From Epiperipatus broadwayi (Eukaryota; Onychophora; Udeonychophora; Euonychophora; Peripatidae), in assembly GCA_028023455.1 (NCBI GenBank), contig JAQFVV010013281.1, forward strand, positions 1-64,000: a stretch of 64,000 nucleotides of DNA. The letters are read 5' to 3'. Positions 49,262 to 61,297 of this stretch are shown piece by piece. The number at the start of each line of letters is the position of its first letter. Within the stretch, counting starts at the first letter, position 1. The notes beneath the pieces were generated by a model that was given only the letters and a program-made list of their open reading frames with translations, made no database searches and was not told the origin of the DNA. Both the position numbers and the translations under genes were made by a program.

Positions 49262-49936
49262 AACAAAATAGCCTTCCCATCATTCACTTCTAAACCCAAC
49301 TTCCCTTAACATCAAAGAATGTCTTCATGAGATTGATGGCCTCAAAATCAAAATATGTTATCATCAAAGTTTCTTTTACTCTCTTTTCAATTCACTTTTT
49401 TTAATAGATATCAAAGCTGAGTTTTATATTTATATTTAACTTAACTCTTCCTTTAAGACTTAATTTATTGTGGACTATATAAATTTTGTGACAACTACAA
49501 AGAATCATATACTATTCCAGGAATAGATTTAATAGATTTGCAATCAATAAACTGTTTTGAACTATTTAGTAATGAATTTAAATTTGAGCCTTTTTTCCAA
49601 GCCAATTTGATACCACCCAATAAAAAAATCTATTCTTTTGAACCCATTTACTAATTGATGACTTATAAGGCAAATAAATAAACTCTTTATTCTCATTAAC
49701 ATTTAAATCTTTATTATTAACAAAATCTATAAATATTTTTATTAAATATAATGTTCCTAATAAATTCATTATTATATTATTATATCCTAATTCAATATAG
49801 AAAGGTATAGCTTTTTTTGGCTAGTATTGTAAAGTTATATGAATTTTTATTTTAGTTATTATTACCAGTTTAGCGTTAGACAGTATTTAATATATATATA
49901 TATATATATTCTTAGAGATCATATTCATATTTTATA

Positions 49937-49974
<38 letters not shown>

Positions 49975-50640
49975 TTAGAGATCATATTCATATTTTATTA
50001 CTTCATAAATATTATATACATAATATGAGATTTATTACAAATCCCTAAGAATGAATAATTTTATTTTTATATATCAGTGTAAAAAAAATTAATAGATATA
50101 TGCCAAAACAGAAACAAGTTTTTACTCTAAAGTAATTTAAAATAAAATTGAGTAATCAGTAATTATCACATGTTTAATGTATTAAAATCTCTATTCCCAG
50201 ATCAGTTTTTGGATTTTACATTTATCATTAAATTTACAGCTGGTTAAAATACAAATAACGTATGTATTTCCTATTTAAACTAAGGCATTAAAAATTCAAG
50301 AGACCTTAAGGTTTTGAATCTGAAACAACAAGATTGAAAGTTACATAAATATGATTACTTGGGGTATTGTACGTTCTAATGCCTTTATTATCAGCATCTA
50401 CACCAGTAATTTTGCATTTTGCATGTAAGTGTGTGGGCATGTAACTAACATTAAAGGTAACATTTAATAGCTTATTGTAGACAAAGCCCTCTTAAATTGT
50501 CTAACTCAAATGGGCACTTGAATTTTTTATATTAAAAAGCATTGAAGAGTCATCTGATCTCTTTATAAAGGTAAACACAACTTATATAGCTAACTGTATA
50601 TCAAAGACTTCTCAATAACTCTTCAAATAAAAAAAAAGCT
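47264..50640. other. AT-rich DNA with microsatellites, no recognisable gene
   Basis: Microsatellites: (AC)n at 48727-48748, (AT)n at 49197-49258 (about 31 units), and two (AT)n runs at 49890-49908 and 49940-49972. The last two are each followed by the same block, TTCTTAGAGATCATATTCAT (49909 and 49973), a 64 bp duplication. The 63-codon frame at 49578-49769 is not recognised. Confidence 0.6.
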
Positions 50641-50757
50641 GTCAAGCGATGGTGGTCGAGTGGTCAGCACAGCTGTCTTACAAGCAGTTGCCCTGGGTTT
50701 GCGGGTTTGCTTCCCAGCCGATGCTTTGACACATGAGGAAAAAAAAATAAAAAATTG
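50641..50757 (+). mobile_element. tRNA-derived SINE-like unit
   Basis: An A-box-like TGGTCGAGTGGTC (50653 on), an anticodon-type arm GCTGT-CTTACAA-GCAGT (50672-50688), and a degraded B-box in GGGTTTGCTTCCCAG (50703-50717) give the internal polymerase III promoter layout of a tRNA. The ends TGTCAAGC and GCTTTGACA pair. An A-rich tail (50739-50755) follows. The loop would place TAC as anticodon, but the extra bases between arms and the damaged B-box argue against a working tRNA. It may be a short SINE or a tRNA pseudogene that was retroposed. Confidence 0.65.
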
Positions 50758-51155
50758 CAATTATATATTAAACTATTTCTCTCATCTAGAATTAATTTTT
50801 AAATGTCTTTAGAAATAGTTAAATTATATTTTTCAAATACGTTGAACTTTTAGTTAATAGCATATAGAGTAGTATGCATACAACCTTTCAATATATTGCT
50901 AACCCTGACAAATTCCAGTACTAGCATGAGATTCAAACCCATTTGATAAACTTCGTAAAAAGTCAGAATTTTTCTAATTGCATTTAACAATTAATTTTAG
51001 ATTTTGGAAATAATACAGACTAAAAGCTTATAATTACAAATCAAATACCACCATCACAAATTTTAAGGCAATAGTAAATGAAAATCTATTATTCATTATG
51101 TTTATGTTTGCGAAATGACACATTTTAAGATGTTTATGTCTTTGTTTTTTTTTAG

Positions 51156-51214
<59 letters not shown>

Positions 51215-52424
51215 TGGAAACAATATTGGATTATTATCTGGCTTATTATATGAAAAACGTTATCATAATTCTGATTGCAACGTAACATGTTTCCAAATTT
51301 TATCAAACCCAAGTAATCCATGTTTCAAATCCAGGTTTTAGTTAACAAGCTAAGGTATTATCGCTAGTCAACAAGGCTCCTTTTTTATCTGTACATAATA
51401 TCACTTGGTATTAATAAAATATTATGATTATTTGAATGAAAGCTTTTAAAAGAAATAAAATATATAGCAAATATTTAATTCATTTAAATATATTTAGAAA
51501 ATTTATCCTCCCCCCCAAAAAAAAATGATTTAGTATATTTAACTAAAAAAATTCTTTAGACAAAAAAATAACATTGTTATATTAATAACTTTTTTCTAAT
51601 ATTACCGGCTATAAAAGTATAGGCCTACTAATAGAATAATCGAATTATAATATTTACCTTAATTTTTTTTTTAAAGGTAACTCGATTTCTTTTAAGGCTG
51701 ATATATTAATTAGAGCAAATATTTTATTATTAATTATTCTTAACAACTTCAGTTAGGAAACTAAACAAACTTAATTCTTTTTAAATTCTGTTTTATGCTT
51801 ATTAATTCTAATTAGATTAAAATTACGTAAATATGTTTAATTTTAGAAATTGAAAACTTACATTTTTAAATAAAAAGGTTTTTTTTTAATTCTTATGATT
51901 ACTATTAATATGATTATTATTGTCAGTGGAAAGAGAACATTTTAAATCGCAGATATTGAATATAAGATAGTTTTGCTAAATGAACCAGATTCGAATTCGA
52001 GTCGAAATTATTTTTATTTTTAGCTGAGTATGTTAGAATAAATGTAAATAAGCAATTAAAATCCGACATAGCTAACCATAAAATTATTGATCAGCAAAAG
52101 GTATTATAAATTATTAGTAAAAGATAAAACAAACATGCCACTACCCTCAATTACTCACCCACCTTTTATAACTGCTCTTATTTTGTTATCTATCATTTCT
52201 CTGGCCAAGTATTAGGACAAGTCTTTTTACGCAGTCTAATTATTAATTTTTATTTTTGATAATTAAAAAAAATAACAATTATAAATTTTAAAATCAAAAT
52301 ATTATTTTTATTGTATGTTGACTGTTTTTTTTTTTTTTTACTTATGTACATGAATATTATCTCAGAAATTATATGCAAGGGATTTGGAATATGAATACAT
52401 TATTTTTTAATTTCTTATTAAGTT
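50758..52424. other. AT-rich DNA with a (TC)n(TA)n microsatellite
   Basis: (TC)n(TA)n at 51155-51211. No gene is recognised; the ORF at 51034-51321 reads through this repeat. Confidence 0.55.
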
Positions 52425-52670
52425 AGGAAATGAGATGGTGGAAAAATCGGATCACTATGAGTATCTTGGTCGGATAATTCATAGACAATATGCATTATGA
52501 ATAGGGGGTGTACAGAAGGATTGGAATGAAAAGCTTGCGTTTTGTAAAATCATGAATCATAATTAAGAATGTCAAAATCTCTAAACCTGGAGTTATAGAA
52601 AGGAACAATGAAGTTACGTGTTTTGTTTATCACTTCGTATAATGTTGAGACAGGGACACTTATCTGATGA
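52425..52670 (+). pseudogene. Relic of a second LINE reverse transcriptase
   Basis: The plus strand reads EMVEKSDHYEYLGRIIH from about 52433, matching the KYLGQIIN box that follows the catalytic core in LINE reverse transcriptases. About 140 bases later, after stops and a shift, YNVETGTL (52639 on) matches the YGSETWTL box. The sequence between differs from the 44 kb element, so it is another family. Only this short part remains. Confidence 0.5.
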
Positions 52671-52804
52671 TGATACTTTGGTTGATTCTTAATAAAAATA
52701 TTTATAAAAAATAGGAAATGACTGCAGTCTATATGTATTACATTTTTACTTGTTTTATAATGCTGAATGAAGTGAATTTAAAAAGTTGAGAAGTTTCAAA
52801 AAAT

Positions 52805-53290
52805 TGTGAAGTGAACTACACTGTAACCGAGAAGGAAGCCTTGGCTATTGTGTGGGCGTTCAAGAAATTCAGGCAGTATTTAGTAAGCTCTGAAGTGGTA
52901 GTAGTCACTGACCATAAGAGCCTTGAATTTATTAATCACAGCTTCTTGAATAATAGAAGGCTAATAAGGTGGAGCTTATTCCTGCAAGAATTTAATTACA
53001 AAGTGGCTTACTGTCGTGGCAAAGAGAATATTGTGGCAGACACCTTAAGCCGATATCCGGTAGCTCAAGAACAACACTTGAGTTGTGACAGAGCGTATAT
53101 AGTGGCTGCCAAAATATATAAAAGAAATGGGATAGAAGACGAGTTGCACAGATTAAAGGAGCAGCAAGAGGAAGATAACGATTGCAAACAAATAATAGAG
53201 TATTTACGCAATCAGCCTGTAACGAAAACAGCCAATAATCCGCTGTGGAGGGACCTAAATCACTGTTGTTTAAAGGGAGGACTCTTATAG
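52805..53290 (+). pseudogene. Gypsy pol: RNase H domain
   Basis: From residue 2, NYTVTEKEALAIVWAFKKF, then VVVTDHKSLEFI (the aspartate of the RNase H active site) and ENIVADTLSR near residues 72-81, as in gypsy elements. The similarity begins abruptly at about 52808, so the reverse transcriptase upstream is missing. The frame ends in a TAG at 53288 within a segment that should continue into integrase. Confidence 0.9.
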
Positions 53291-53785
53291 TGTGTGTTAT
53301 GGAAAAAAAAACAAACACGCATTATTCTTCCGGTCGCCATGAGAGAGCAAATGATTAAATATGCGCATAACACTTTTGGACATTATGGGGCAAATAAAGT
53401 GGAAGGATGGCTGAGTCATTGGTTTTACTGGCCAGGAATGAATGCCAATATTACAGACGTGATTGGTAGATGCACCATATGTTCAGCAACCAAGCCTGCT
53501 AACACATCAGGAGTCGGGCCGCTGCAACCTATATATGCCCAATGCCCGAACAGCTTACTAGTGATAGACTTCTACGGACCTCTGCCTCCATTCAATAAAA
53601 TGAAGTATCTCATGGTAACATATGACGTGTTTTCGAAGCTGGTAGCGGCATATCCAGTAGCCCAAGTGAATGCAAGACAGACTATTCGAGTTTTGGAGCA
53701 ACAATACTTTAAAACTGTAGGAATTCCAGACAGAATTCTGTCAGATCATGGAACGCCCTTTATATCTAGCGAATGGAAGAAATAG
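53291..53785 (+). pseudogene. Gypsy pol: integrase zinc finger and start of catalytic core
   Basis: Histidines 25 and 30 and the CTIC cysteines at 60 and 63 form the HHCC zinc-binding domain. VIDFYGP gives the first catalytic aspartate (92) and ILSDHGTPF the second (151). A TAG at 53783-53785 interrupts the core before the glutamate. The domain inserts the reverse-transcribed DNA into the genome. Confidence 0.9.
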
Positions 53786-54318
53786 ATGGACAGACGTGGG
53801 ATAAGACATATACTTACGTCTATTCGTAACCCTCAGTCTAATCCATGTGAATGGGTTATGAGGGAGTTGGGGCATCTATTTCGGGTTTATATACAGGATG
53901 ATCATCGCAAATGGGTGAAAGAAACATCACGAATAATCAACATGATAAACTGGTCAAGAAATGAGTCTACAGGATTCGAACCTGTTCGGCTACATTTTGG
54001 AAGAAATATTCCGTATCCGTTTGAGACTTAATTGCCAGTGGGGGTAAATCCAATCAACCAGAGAAGAGATGCTAAGCAAGCGCTCAACCGGTGAAGTAAA
54101 ATGGGCAGGCTATGGCAGCAGAGGCAGGGAAGACCTAAGGCTATATTCAGGAGGGAGATGAGGTTATGGTGAGAGTTGATCCGGTGAGTCATCCTGAAAA
54201 ACATATAATACGGTAATAATGTGTTTGTGATAGCACAGGGAATAGAGGAAAAAGGAACATATAATGCCCGGTCGTTGAGGTTAGTGAAAAGAGAAAAACA
54301 ACCACCGGACAGGCGGTA
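53786..54318 (+). pseudogene. Gypsy pol: end of integrase core and C-terminal tail
   Basis: NPQSNPCEW supplies the third catalytic residue (E22 of this frame), about 35 residues after the second aspartate as expected for a DD35E integrase. The frame continues to a TAA at 54029. After that, EGDEVMVRVDP (near 54155) and, one frame away, GTYNARSLRLV (near 54256) resemble the small C-terminal domain, ending at a TAA near 54316. The stops and frameshift confirm a pseudogene. Confidence 0.8.
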
Positions 54319-54641
54319 ATAATACTAAATGAAATTTAGAAATAATAATAATAACAAGGAGGCATTATTGAATAAAAGATTTTTTCCCCATGCACATATT
54401 ACGTAAGAAGAAATGCTTGTAAATAAACAGTTAAAAATCAATAAAATCAAGTTAAATAAATAGGTCAAATGAATGATTTAAGAGTAACAATTATAGGATT
54501 AAATAAATGAATAAAATAAAGGGTTTGATTAAAGTGATCGAATTAAACAAATAAATAACATGTCAATAAAATAAAAAATAAATAAATTAAGATTTAATAT
54601 TGTCAGAGATAAAATGGTCAAAAATGATGCATTTTACTCTC

Positions 54642-54660
54642 AAAAGGAAGAGCGGTGTAA
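54642..54660 (+). other. Candidate polypurine tract and 3' LTR start
   Basis: A 14-base purine-rich run (one C) is followed by TGTAATG, and 14 bases on by the small palindrome CCTATATTGATATAGG. LTRs start with TG after such a tract. No second LTR is available to confirm the boundary or the LTR end. Confidence 0.4.
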
Positions 54661-56279
54661 TGTACCTATATTGATATAGGCACATATAATTTTTATCTAA
54701 AATTATTATTAAAGTAATCTTTCATAAAAGAAAAACATAAAATTAAATGTTGAAGAATTTATTGCAGCTTGTTTTCGAAAAAGATAAGAATTAAAGTTTT
54801 CTAGCGTTAGTTTTTGAAATAAAAAAGCTACAATTAATTAGTCAAAAGGGGGGAGGGGGAGTCTTGGTTTGAGAAATGAAACTAAGGGTGATAAAAGGAA
54901 GTAAAGAGTTTTATTAGTATTCGTAAAAATATAATTTAAAAGAGTTAAAACATACAAATCTCTTTTCATTCAATTTTAATTAAAGAAAAAATAATGTTAA
55001 AACTAAATAGTAAATTGTATTAAAAATATATATTGTGACAGTCAGATGATGTATGTTGATTTAACCCAGTTCGAATACTAGGCGAAAGTACCTCAAGGCC
55101 AACTCAGACCGAGATATAAATCAAGAATACATATGACCTCTGCCCATTCGCCTGTTCTCGAGGCCTGATCACAAACAAACAACACTATCTGAGCCATGCA
55201 TAAATTATTTTTCAACCGGCCACAAAGCTTAGCAACAGCGGTAGAGACATGGACGGGAAATCCTAAGGAGCTAAATAGTTAAATGTGTGAAAAAGTACTA
55301 AGAAATGTGTTTTGCGTTATGCGTGCCTGGATCATGGAAAAGTAAAAATAAAGCATTTAATATAATTAAGAAACTCAAGCTCTTTATAGTTAAATCATGT
55401 TTAATTAATGACTTTACTAATATGACTAATGATATAATGGGCCTCCGCTATTCCTCTAAATTAATGAAACAAAATAATTAGACAATAAAAACGGATTAAT
55501 ATGTTTGCGGTCTAAATCTTTTCCCAATTTTAATAAAATTGTCAACTCGATCTTCTCGATAAAGTACAATAAAAAAAGGATCTTTCGCAAAGCATTTCTA
55601 ATTGCCTTGCGCTAAAAACAGGGTTTAAAAATTATTTAAAACGTATATAGTTAAATCAGATATACGTAAAGCTAATGAATGAGCGTTATCAAAGAGATCA
55701 AGTTGGCATACAAAAGAAACTGAGTCGTATTTAATTCACAAACATGAATAAAACTGGAAAGAGATTTTAAATGAACAAAAATTAACTATTAAACTTAACC
55801 GCAATGGGATATTAAATATTTACACAGGTTAGTAAGGAAGAATAGCGAAGGGAAAAAGGTTAAATATAGATAGATGATCACACAATATATTTAATTATGT
55901 CTAATAAAAATGGTACATGCAAATACATTTCAATTCAATGAAGCAATTAAACAAATATATAACAAAATACATACAAATAGTTCAATAGAGGAGATACGAT
56001 TACCGTCCTTTTCCTTGGTCATGTTCCGTATTGGTCGCTCCCGACAGGTATTTGTCCGGACAATGACATGGTTTCACGAAAAGTTCTCCAGACACGGGAC
56101 AGAGTTCAGATGACTATTGAGTGGATATTAAGGCATTTTGAATGGTATTCCGGAACCTCGGCGATAGGCAAAGCTATTTATTTGCCTAGCCAAGCATATT
56201 CATTTCCCTCAAAATACTGTTGCTTTTAACTTGAGCATGTTCAAACCTCTCCATGATTTTGAAGATGGCAGTTGTCTAC
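54661..56279. other. Possible LTR and unassigned DNA
   Basis: If the LTR starts at 54656 its end should lie here, but I cannot place it. The segment 55040-55260 is of balanced composition and contains a GTTCGAATACT block. A 67-codon frame at 55910-56113 is not recognised. TAGGCAAA and TTTGCCTA at 56166-56188 form a small hairpin. Confidence 0.35.
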
Positions 56280-56480
56280 TTTTTAAATAAAATTTCCACA
56301 ACAAAATCTGAAAAAGTTCTCCAAAGAAAAATCTGAATGCACCTTGCAATAGCAGATCTGAATGAAACTTGCAAGAGAAAATCTTGAATCAACCTTGCAA
56401 TAGCAAAATCTGATATCACTCTTCCAATAGCAAAATCTGAATGAGTGAATTCTTCAAAAAGAAAAATCTGAATAATCAAT
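56280..56480. repeat. Degenerate ~33 bp minisatellite
   Basis: Variants of CTTGCAATAGCAAAATCTGAAT recur about five to six times with spacing near 30-35 bases. The 67-codon minus-strand frame across it (SDFAIGRVISDFAIAR-like) is the translated repeat. Confidence 0.7.
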
Positions 56481-58089
56481 CTTTTGTTCTCCCTTCTATT
56501 TATACCCTCTCTGTCAGATACTTCTATTGTTTGTATGATCTGAGATCTTGATAAGCCTCCCCATGCTCCTTTGTTTCAAAGCAACACTTTCTAAAAATAA
56601 CTTTAACTTTTTACTCTAACTTTCTTACTTCAAAGTTTGAATTCTCTTAATTAAAAAGAAAGAAAGAGAGGCCATCTTTAATTACACTTGAATGGCTCAC
56701 TAATTAAAACTATACATTCTTTTAGAAAATGTTGGCAGGCTTATCTCAAAATCAAATCATACTAAATATTTTAACAAAATTTTAACAACAATATATTATT
56801 TTTTTATAGTAGAATAAGCATTTTATTTCAGCAGAATTTTGCATTAACTCATATATATACGCTAGATGTATATATATGTTTGACTAATAGGTTAAGCAAT
56901 TTTTCTTAATAGAATGAAATTTATTTAAAACAAAATATTTAAATGTAATACACATTTAATAAGCATCATTATTTTTAACTCTAATGCAAAACCCTGCTGA
57001 TATTGGACTATAAACTTAATTTAGGTCTACAATATTAATTAAGTTTATAGGAAGATGTGAAGCATGGATTGGACTTCAGATCCATTGCTTCAATATATAT
57101 ATATATATATATGATTTGTAAATAAATAAAATGTATGCGAAATAAAAGATTATCAAAAAAAAAAAACAGCAATGGCTATTAATAAAATAAAACAACATGT
57201 TTATCAAATGATTATCACCGGAAATATTTCAAAGACACGTTGCAGATATAAATAGACTTTTTTATTGGACAGTGAATCAGTTCACAAAGTTATTGAGAGA
57301 GTGCAGTTCAAAAATTAATTGAGTCAGTTAAGAAACAAAATGCAGTGCTGAGAATATTTTGGAACGCACGTTCACCTCCAGCCCAGATGTCCGAGAAAAC
57401 AGCAGATCTGCCCGTGAAATAATGTCAGCTTAACATCTTAGAAAATCTCCATCAGTATCTATTTGTCTCCAATAGCAATAATCGTGAAAATCAGGAAACT
57501 CAGCAAAAAAAAGTCCCAGCCGGCTGGTAAGCATTTATAATGGAAATATCCTCACCGAAAGCAGCCTCCAAAGAACAAAATTCTACGTCAACATTCAAAA
57601 AAAGTCTAGGTAAAACATTTGCTTATTTCGTTCTATACTGTAATAGCCATTGCATTTCATTAATTCGTGCGAATCCTCCAAGAGTCTAATTATATGAACT
57701 CGATATCATACATAAATGAACTATTGATGTGTGTGATTAAATTTCAAATGCTATGTAGTCCTTTATTATCATTATTATATGTGTGCATGAGTTAATATGT
57801 GCATGATCATTATATCAATATTTATTAGTTAAATTAGAGTGTTCTGTTATTAAATCCATAGGAATATTTAAACTATTTAGGAATGTTAATTTAAAATATG
57901 CGTGTGTTTTATTAGAATGTTTAAATTTAGTAAATAAATGTTAGTTAATAAATTATCTTTAAAATTAAACTTTATTTGTCGGTCAATTCTTTTCATAAAT
58001 TCTTTTTTTACAATTCTTTATCAAGTCTCTAACCACTAATTATGTATAATATATTAGTGATTACAAACAGCTGAGCTAGTCATGGATTT
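56481..58089. other. No recognisable gene
   Basis: AT-rich DNA. A (AT)n lies at 57093-57112. A more balanced patch at 57290-57600 is unidentified. Confidence 0.5.
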
Positions 58090-58228
58090 AGGCGTTGAGT
58101 TAGTGGCCACTCTTCAAAGTGCGTTGTCTATTCTTTTAGAATAAGCAGCTGGCACCCGTGTTTATACACAAACAAAAAAAGTGCTTTGAACTTGGTGTTG
58201 AACTCAACAGCCGAGAAGAAGTTATGTC
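58090..58228. repeat. Imperfect inverted repeat
   Basis: GTTGAGTT and TTCAAAGTGC (58093-58122) pair with GTGCTTTGAA and AACTCAAC (58180-58210) around an AT-poor loop. The middle of the arms does not pair well. It may be a worn foldback. Confidence 0.45.
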
Positions 58229-59835
58229 CTGGACATGTAACGCTAGTTATATATTTTATAGCTATCGTTTGGGCATACATACTCTCCGAGTATGTTCTTC
58301 TCTGCCTAAGAGGCCGGTGATTTGAATGGACATATTCGAAAACGGTTCAATATATATTGCTTATTAATAGTATAAGCTAATTGAAGAATAAAATCTAAAA
58401 AGATTTTAAAATTGATGAAAGTAGAAATAAAATAATCATTTTATTTATTTTGTATATTATGTCATTTTTCTTTTTGATTTTGATTTTAATATTCATAATG
58501 TATTAAATTTTATAAAATTAATTATAATTTTATTTTGTAGGCAAATTGGTAATATACAAACTCTGGTGTCACATTGATTTCAAAACTTATATAGTATTAA
58601 AAAAATAGATTAACGAAAATTATTTTTATTAGTTCAATTATTTTTTATACCTGGGAAAATGGAGTAAGCTGTTTTAAATTTATTTTAAATAAAGAGAAAA
58701 AAAATAGTATTTTTGAAAATAAGTAACGTTTAAAAATTCCATTTAATTGCTGCATTAAAATTAGAATTTGCAGTTGCTAACTGTTTTTAGATATTCGACC
58801 TTTAATAAATTTAGAATGGATTCTAGGAACAATAAGGTGATTTAAAAATATTAAAAACAAGAAGGAAACATCAAAAGGAAAAAATAAACAGGAATAAAAG
58901 TTATTTCATGCTTTAAATAAAATATCCATTAATTAATATGTTTGAAATTATAATTCTTGTAAAAATAAATTATCACAATTTATTTTAATCATTCTACCCT
59001 TAGAGCAGTAAACATTATAGTTAGTAATTTTTAAAATATTAGCTTACTGATTATAATTGTAATGAATATTCAGGCGTAAGATTCATAATTATTGGGTTTG
59101 ACGTTGCCAGCTTTTATTTGTACTTCATGTTAAGTTCATTCAGGTAATGGTATATAAAGTACCCTTTTCACATACTAAGGTCAAACAGATTTGATGAATT
59201 AGGCTCTGGAATACAATTTCCCACTATCGTTTGTTAATTATTTTCACATAATTATGTATTTATTATTAAAATTGAATAATTTTTAATATTGAAAACTGTT
59301 TAGAATTTATAACAAGTCATGATACACGTTAGACACTTGCACATCTTAACTAGGACTGGTACTATTAAACAAGCAAAATAGCAGTAACCTTATTTCTATA
59401 ACACGAACATAAATATTTTTCTATTACTTGATCAAAAATATAAGTAAGCAAACTAATTTTGAAAAGTCAAATACCTTAGTAAAAATTGTATGACAGAATA
59501 AATTGAAATAAAATAAATCATAACAGGAATAAACTTTTTTGTTATTGAAAATGTTAAAATATAACATTTTGTTTTAATTAGAATTAATAGTTATTGAAGA
59601 TTTAAGGGATAAAATATGTGTTATATTTACAAATACCATAAAAAGAATTTCTGAATTTCGGAGATGGTATGGATCAAAGTAGTAAAAAGGATATTGATTT
59701 TATTCTATTTACTTTTAATATAATATTACAAACTACATTCACTGTCCAAAATTATCTTATGAATTTAAGATAATCAGAGAATATGTATATATATATATAT
59801 ATATATATATTCTATATACATATAATCTGAATATT

Positions 59836-59881
<46 letters not shown>

Positions 59882-61208
59882 GAATATTCAAATTAATGAT
59901 CCAGGTATTTAAAAAAATAAATAAAGAAGTTTGTTGATTTTATTTGATTTTTTCTTTTGCTTGATAGATAGATAATGGAAGATCTTGGAAATACAGATTT
60001 AAATTGATCACCATGGCAAACTAAAGCTTTTAAATAGAATTGTTTACTGTTGATTCTAGCTTTAAAATAATAAATTCACTATAATCAAACTCAGGAAAAA
60101 CATATAGGTAAATAAATAAATTTTGAAAACAATTCAGTACAATATAAGTTTACTTAAATAGGATCGATATTTTTACATATTTCATGTATATTAATGCCGT
60201 CACCATAGTAACATTATTACATATAGTTCAATGTTTTTGTGTTATGTATATTTGTTTATAAATTAATTAAAAAATATTATTATTAAATATATATATAAAT
60301 TATTAGTGTTTATAAAGTAAATAAAGGTTGTTATGTCAATTTTGTATTTTGGTTTACAAATGCGGGAAAATTTTCTCTGTTGTATCGTTTGGCATTGAGG
60401 TTTATTCGAGTAATATTCAGTGGTTGTTATGATACCAGAATGCCAGAAAGAGAACACATAAATAGCAGCCAACAGACTATAAGAGAAGCTATCGTCTTTT
60501 TGTAATTGACACGGACGGACCTATTTTCTGTGTTTTTACAAATAAAAGTTTTTCAATATTTTTTTTTTGTGTTAAACCATAAAACATGAAAAAATAAGCT
60601 TAAATTATCTGCCCATTCAATCAGTTGAAGGGGCAGTTGCAAAGGATTTCCAAGGGAACGATAACAAAACGTAAAAAAAAAAAAAAAAGGAAACCTATAT
60701 AAAAAAATGCTTTATATAAAAATCGGCTATTTTAGTTTTAAAAACAAAGATATCTCTGGTTTAAAGTTTGGCTTATATCTACCATTGGATTTGCGTTAAA
60801 TATCGTGTCACGAGCAAAGGAACACAGGATCAACTGGATTAATTCACATCATAAAAAAAAAAAAGGCTAATTAAATTGCACTCTCCTCTCTGGAAAAGAA
60901 AAAGGACTGTTAGTGAAGCATTGTTTCTAATTATTATTTCTGAGAAATAAACTTCTCTTTGCATCATAAAAACTGAAGTCAATCAATGGACAAATAAATA
61001 GTGAACGGACAGACTCTTATATATATATGGTATGATATTTTTTTTTATATAAAATGTGCTCATATTAATTTTTTTTACATATCTTTAAAAAGGATGATTT
61101 ATGTTTTTTTTTAATTATCTTTAAGAGTAATAGAATTTATTAAATGAAAATGATCGGAGAGATTTATTTATTAATCATTTGAACTTTTGTCTAAGTATAT
61201 ATTAACAC
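58229..61208. other. AT-rich DNA with microsatellites
   Basis: (TA)n at 59786-59809. The palindrome GAATATTCAC-(AT)n-GTGAATATTC spans 59829-59890. An X-box-like GTCACCATAGTAAC lies at 60199-60212. No gene is supported. Confidence 0.55.
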
Positions 61209-61260
61209 AATCCGATGTTGTTGTTTATATATATATATATATATATATAAACAACATCGG

Positions 61261-61294
<34 letters not shown>
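61209..61294. repeat. Palindrome with (TA)n loop and adjacent (TA)n
   Basis: AATCCGATGTTGTTGTTTATA (61209 on) and TATAAACAACATCGGATT (to 61263) flank a TA run, and another (TA)n follows to 61294. It is likely a TA microsatellite in which an inverted duplication arose, or a minimal foldback. Confidence 0.8.

Positions 61295-61297
<3 letters not shown>

Larger units (their letters stand above)
52805..54655 (+). mobile_element. Ty3/gypsy-type LTR retrotransposon, 5'-truncated pol region
   Basis: RNase H, integrase zinc-binding, integrase catalytic and C-terminal pol segments follow in order on the plus strand, ending at about 54318. A non-coding stretch follows, then a purine-rich AAAAGGAAGAGCGG (54642-54655) directly before TGTAATG. 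This fits a polypurine tract followed by the start of a 3' LTR. No gag, protease or reverse transcriptase precedes it and no 5' LTR is found. Stops at 53288, 53783 and 54029 plus a later frameshift show it is dead. Confidence 0.8.

Noticed and set aside
50641-50730. Functional tRNA gene with TAC anticodon
   Set aside because: The B-box is damaged, arm spacing does not fit a standard cloverleaf, and an A-rich tail follows; a SINE or pseudogene is more likely.
52992-53318. 108-codon minus-strand ORF
   Set aside because: It is antisense to the gypsy RNase H and has no motifs.
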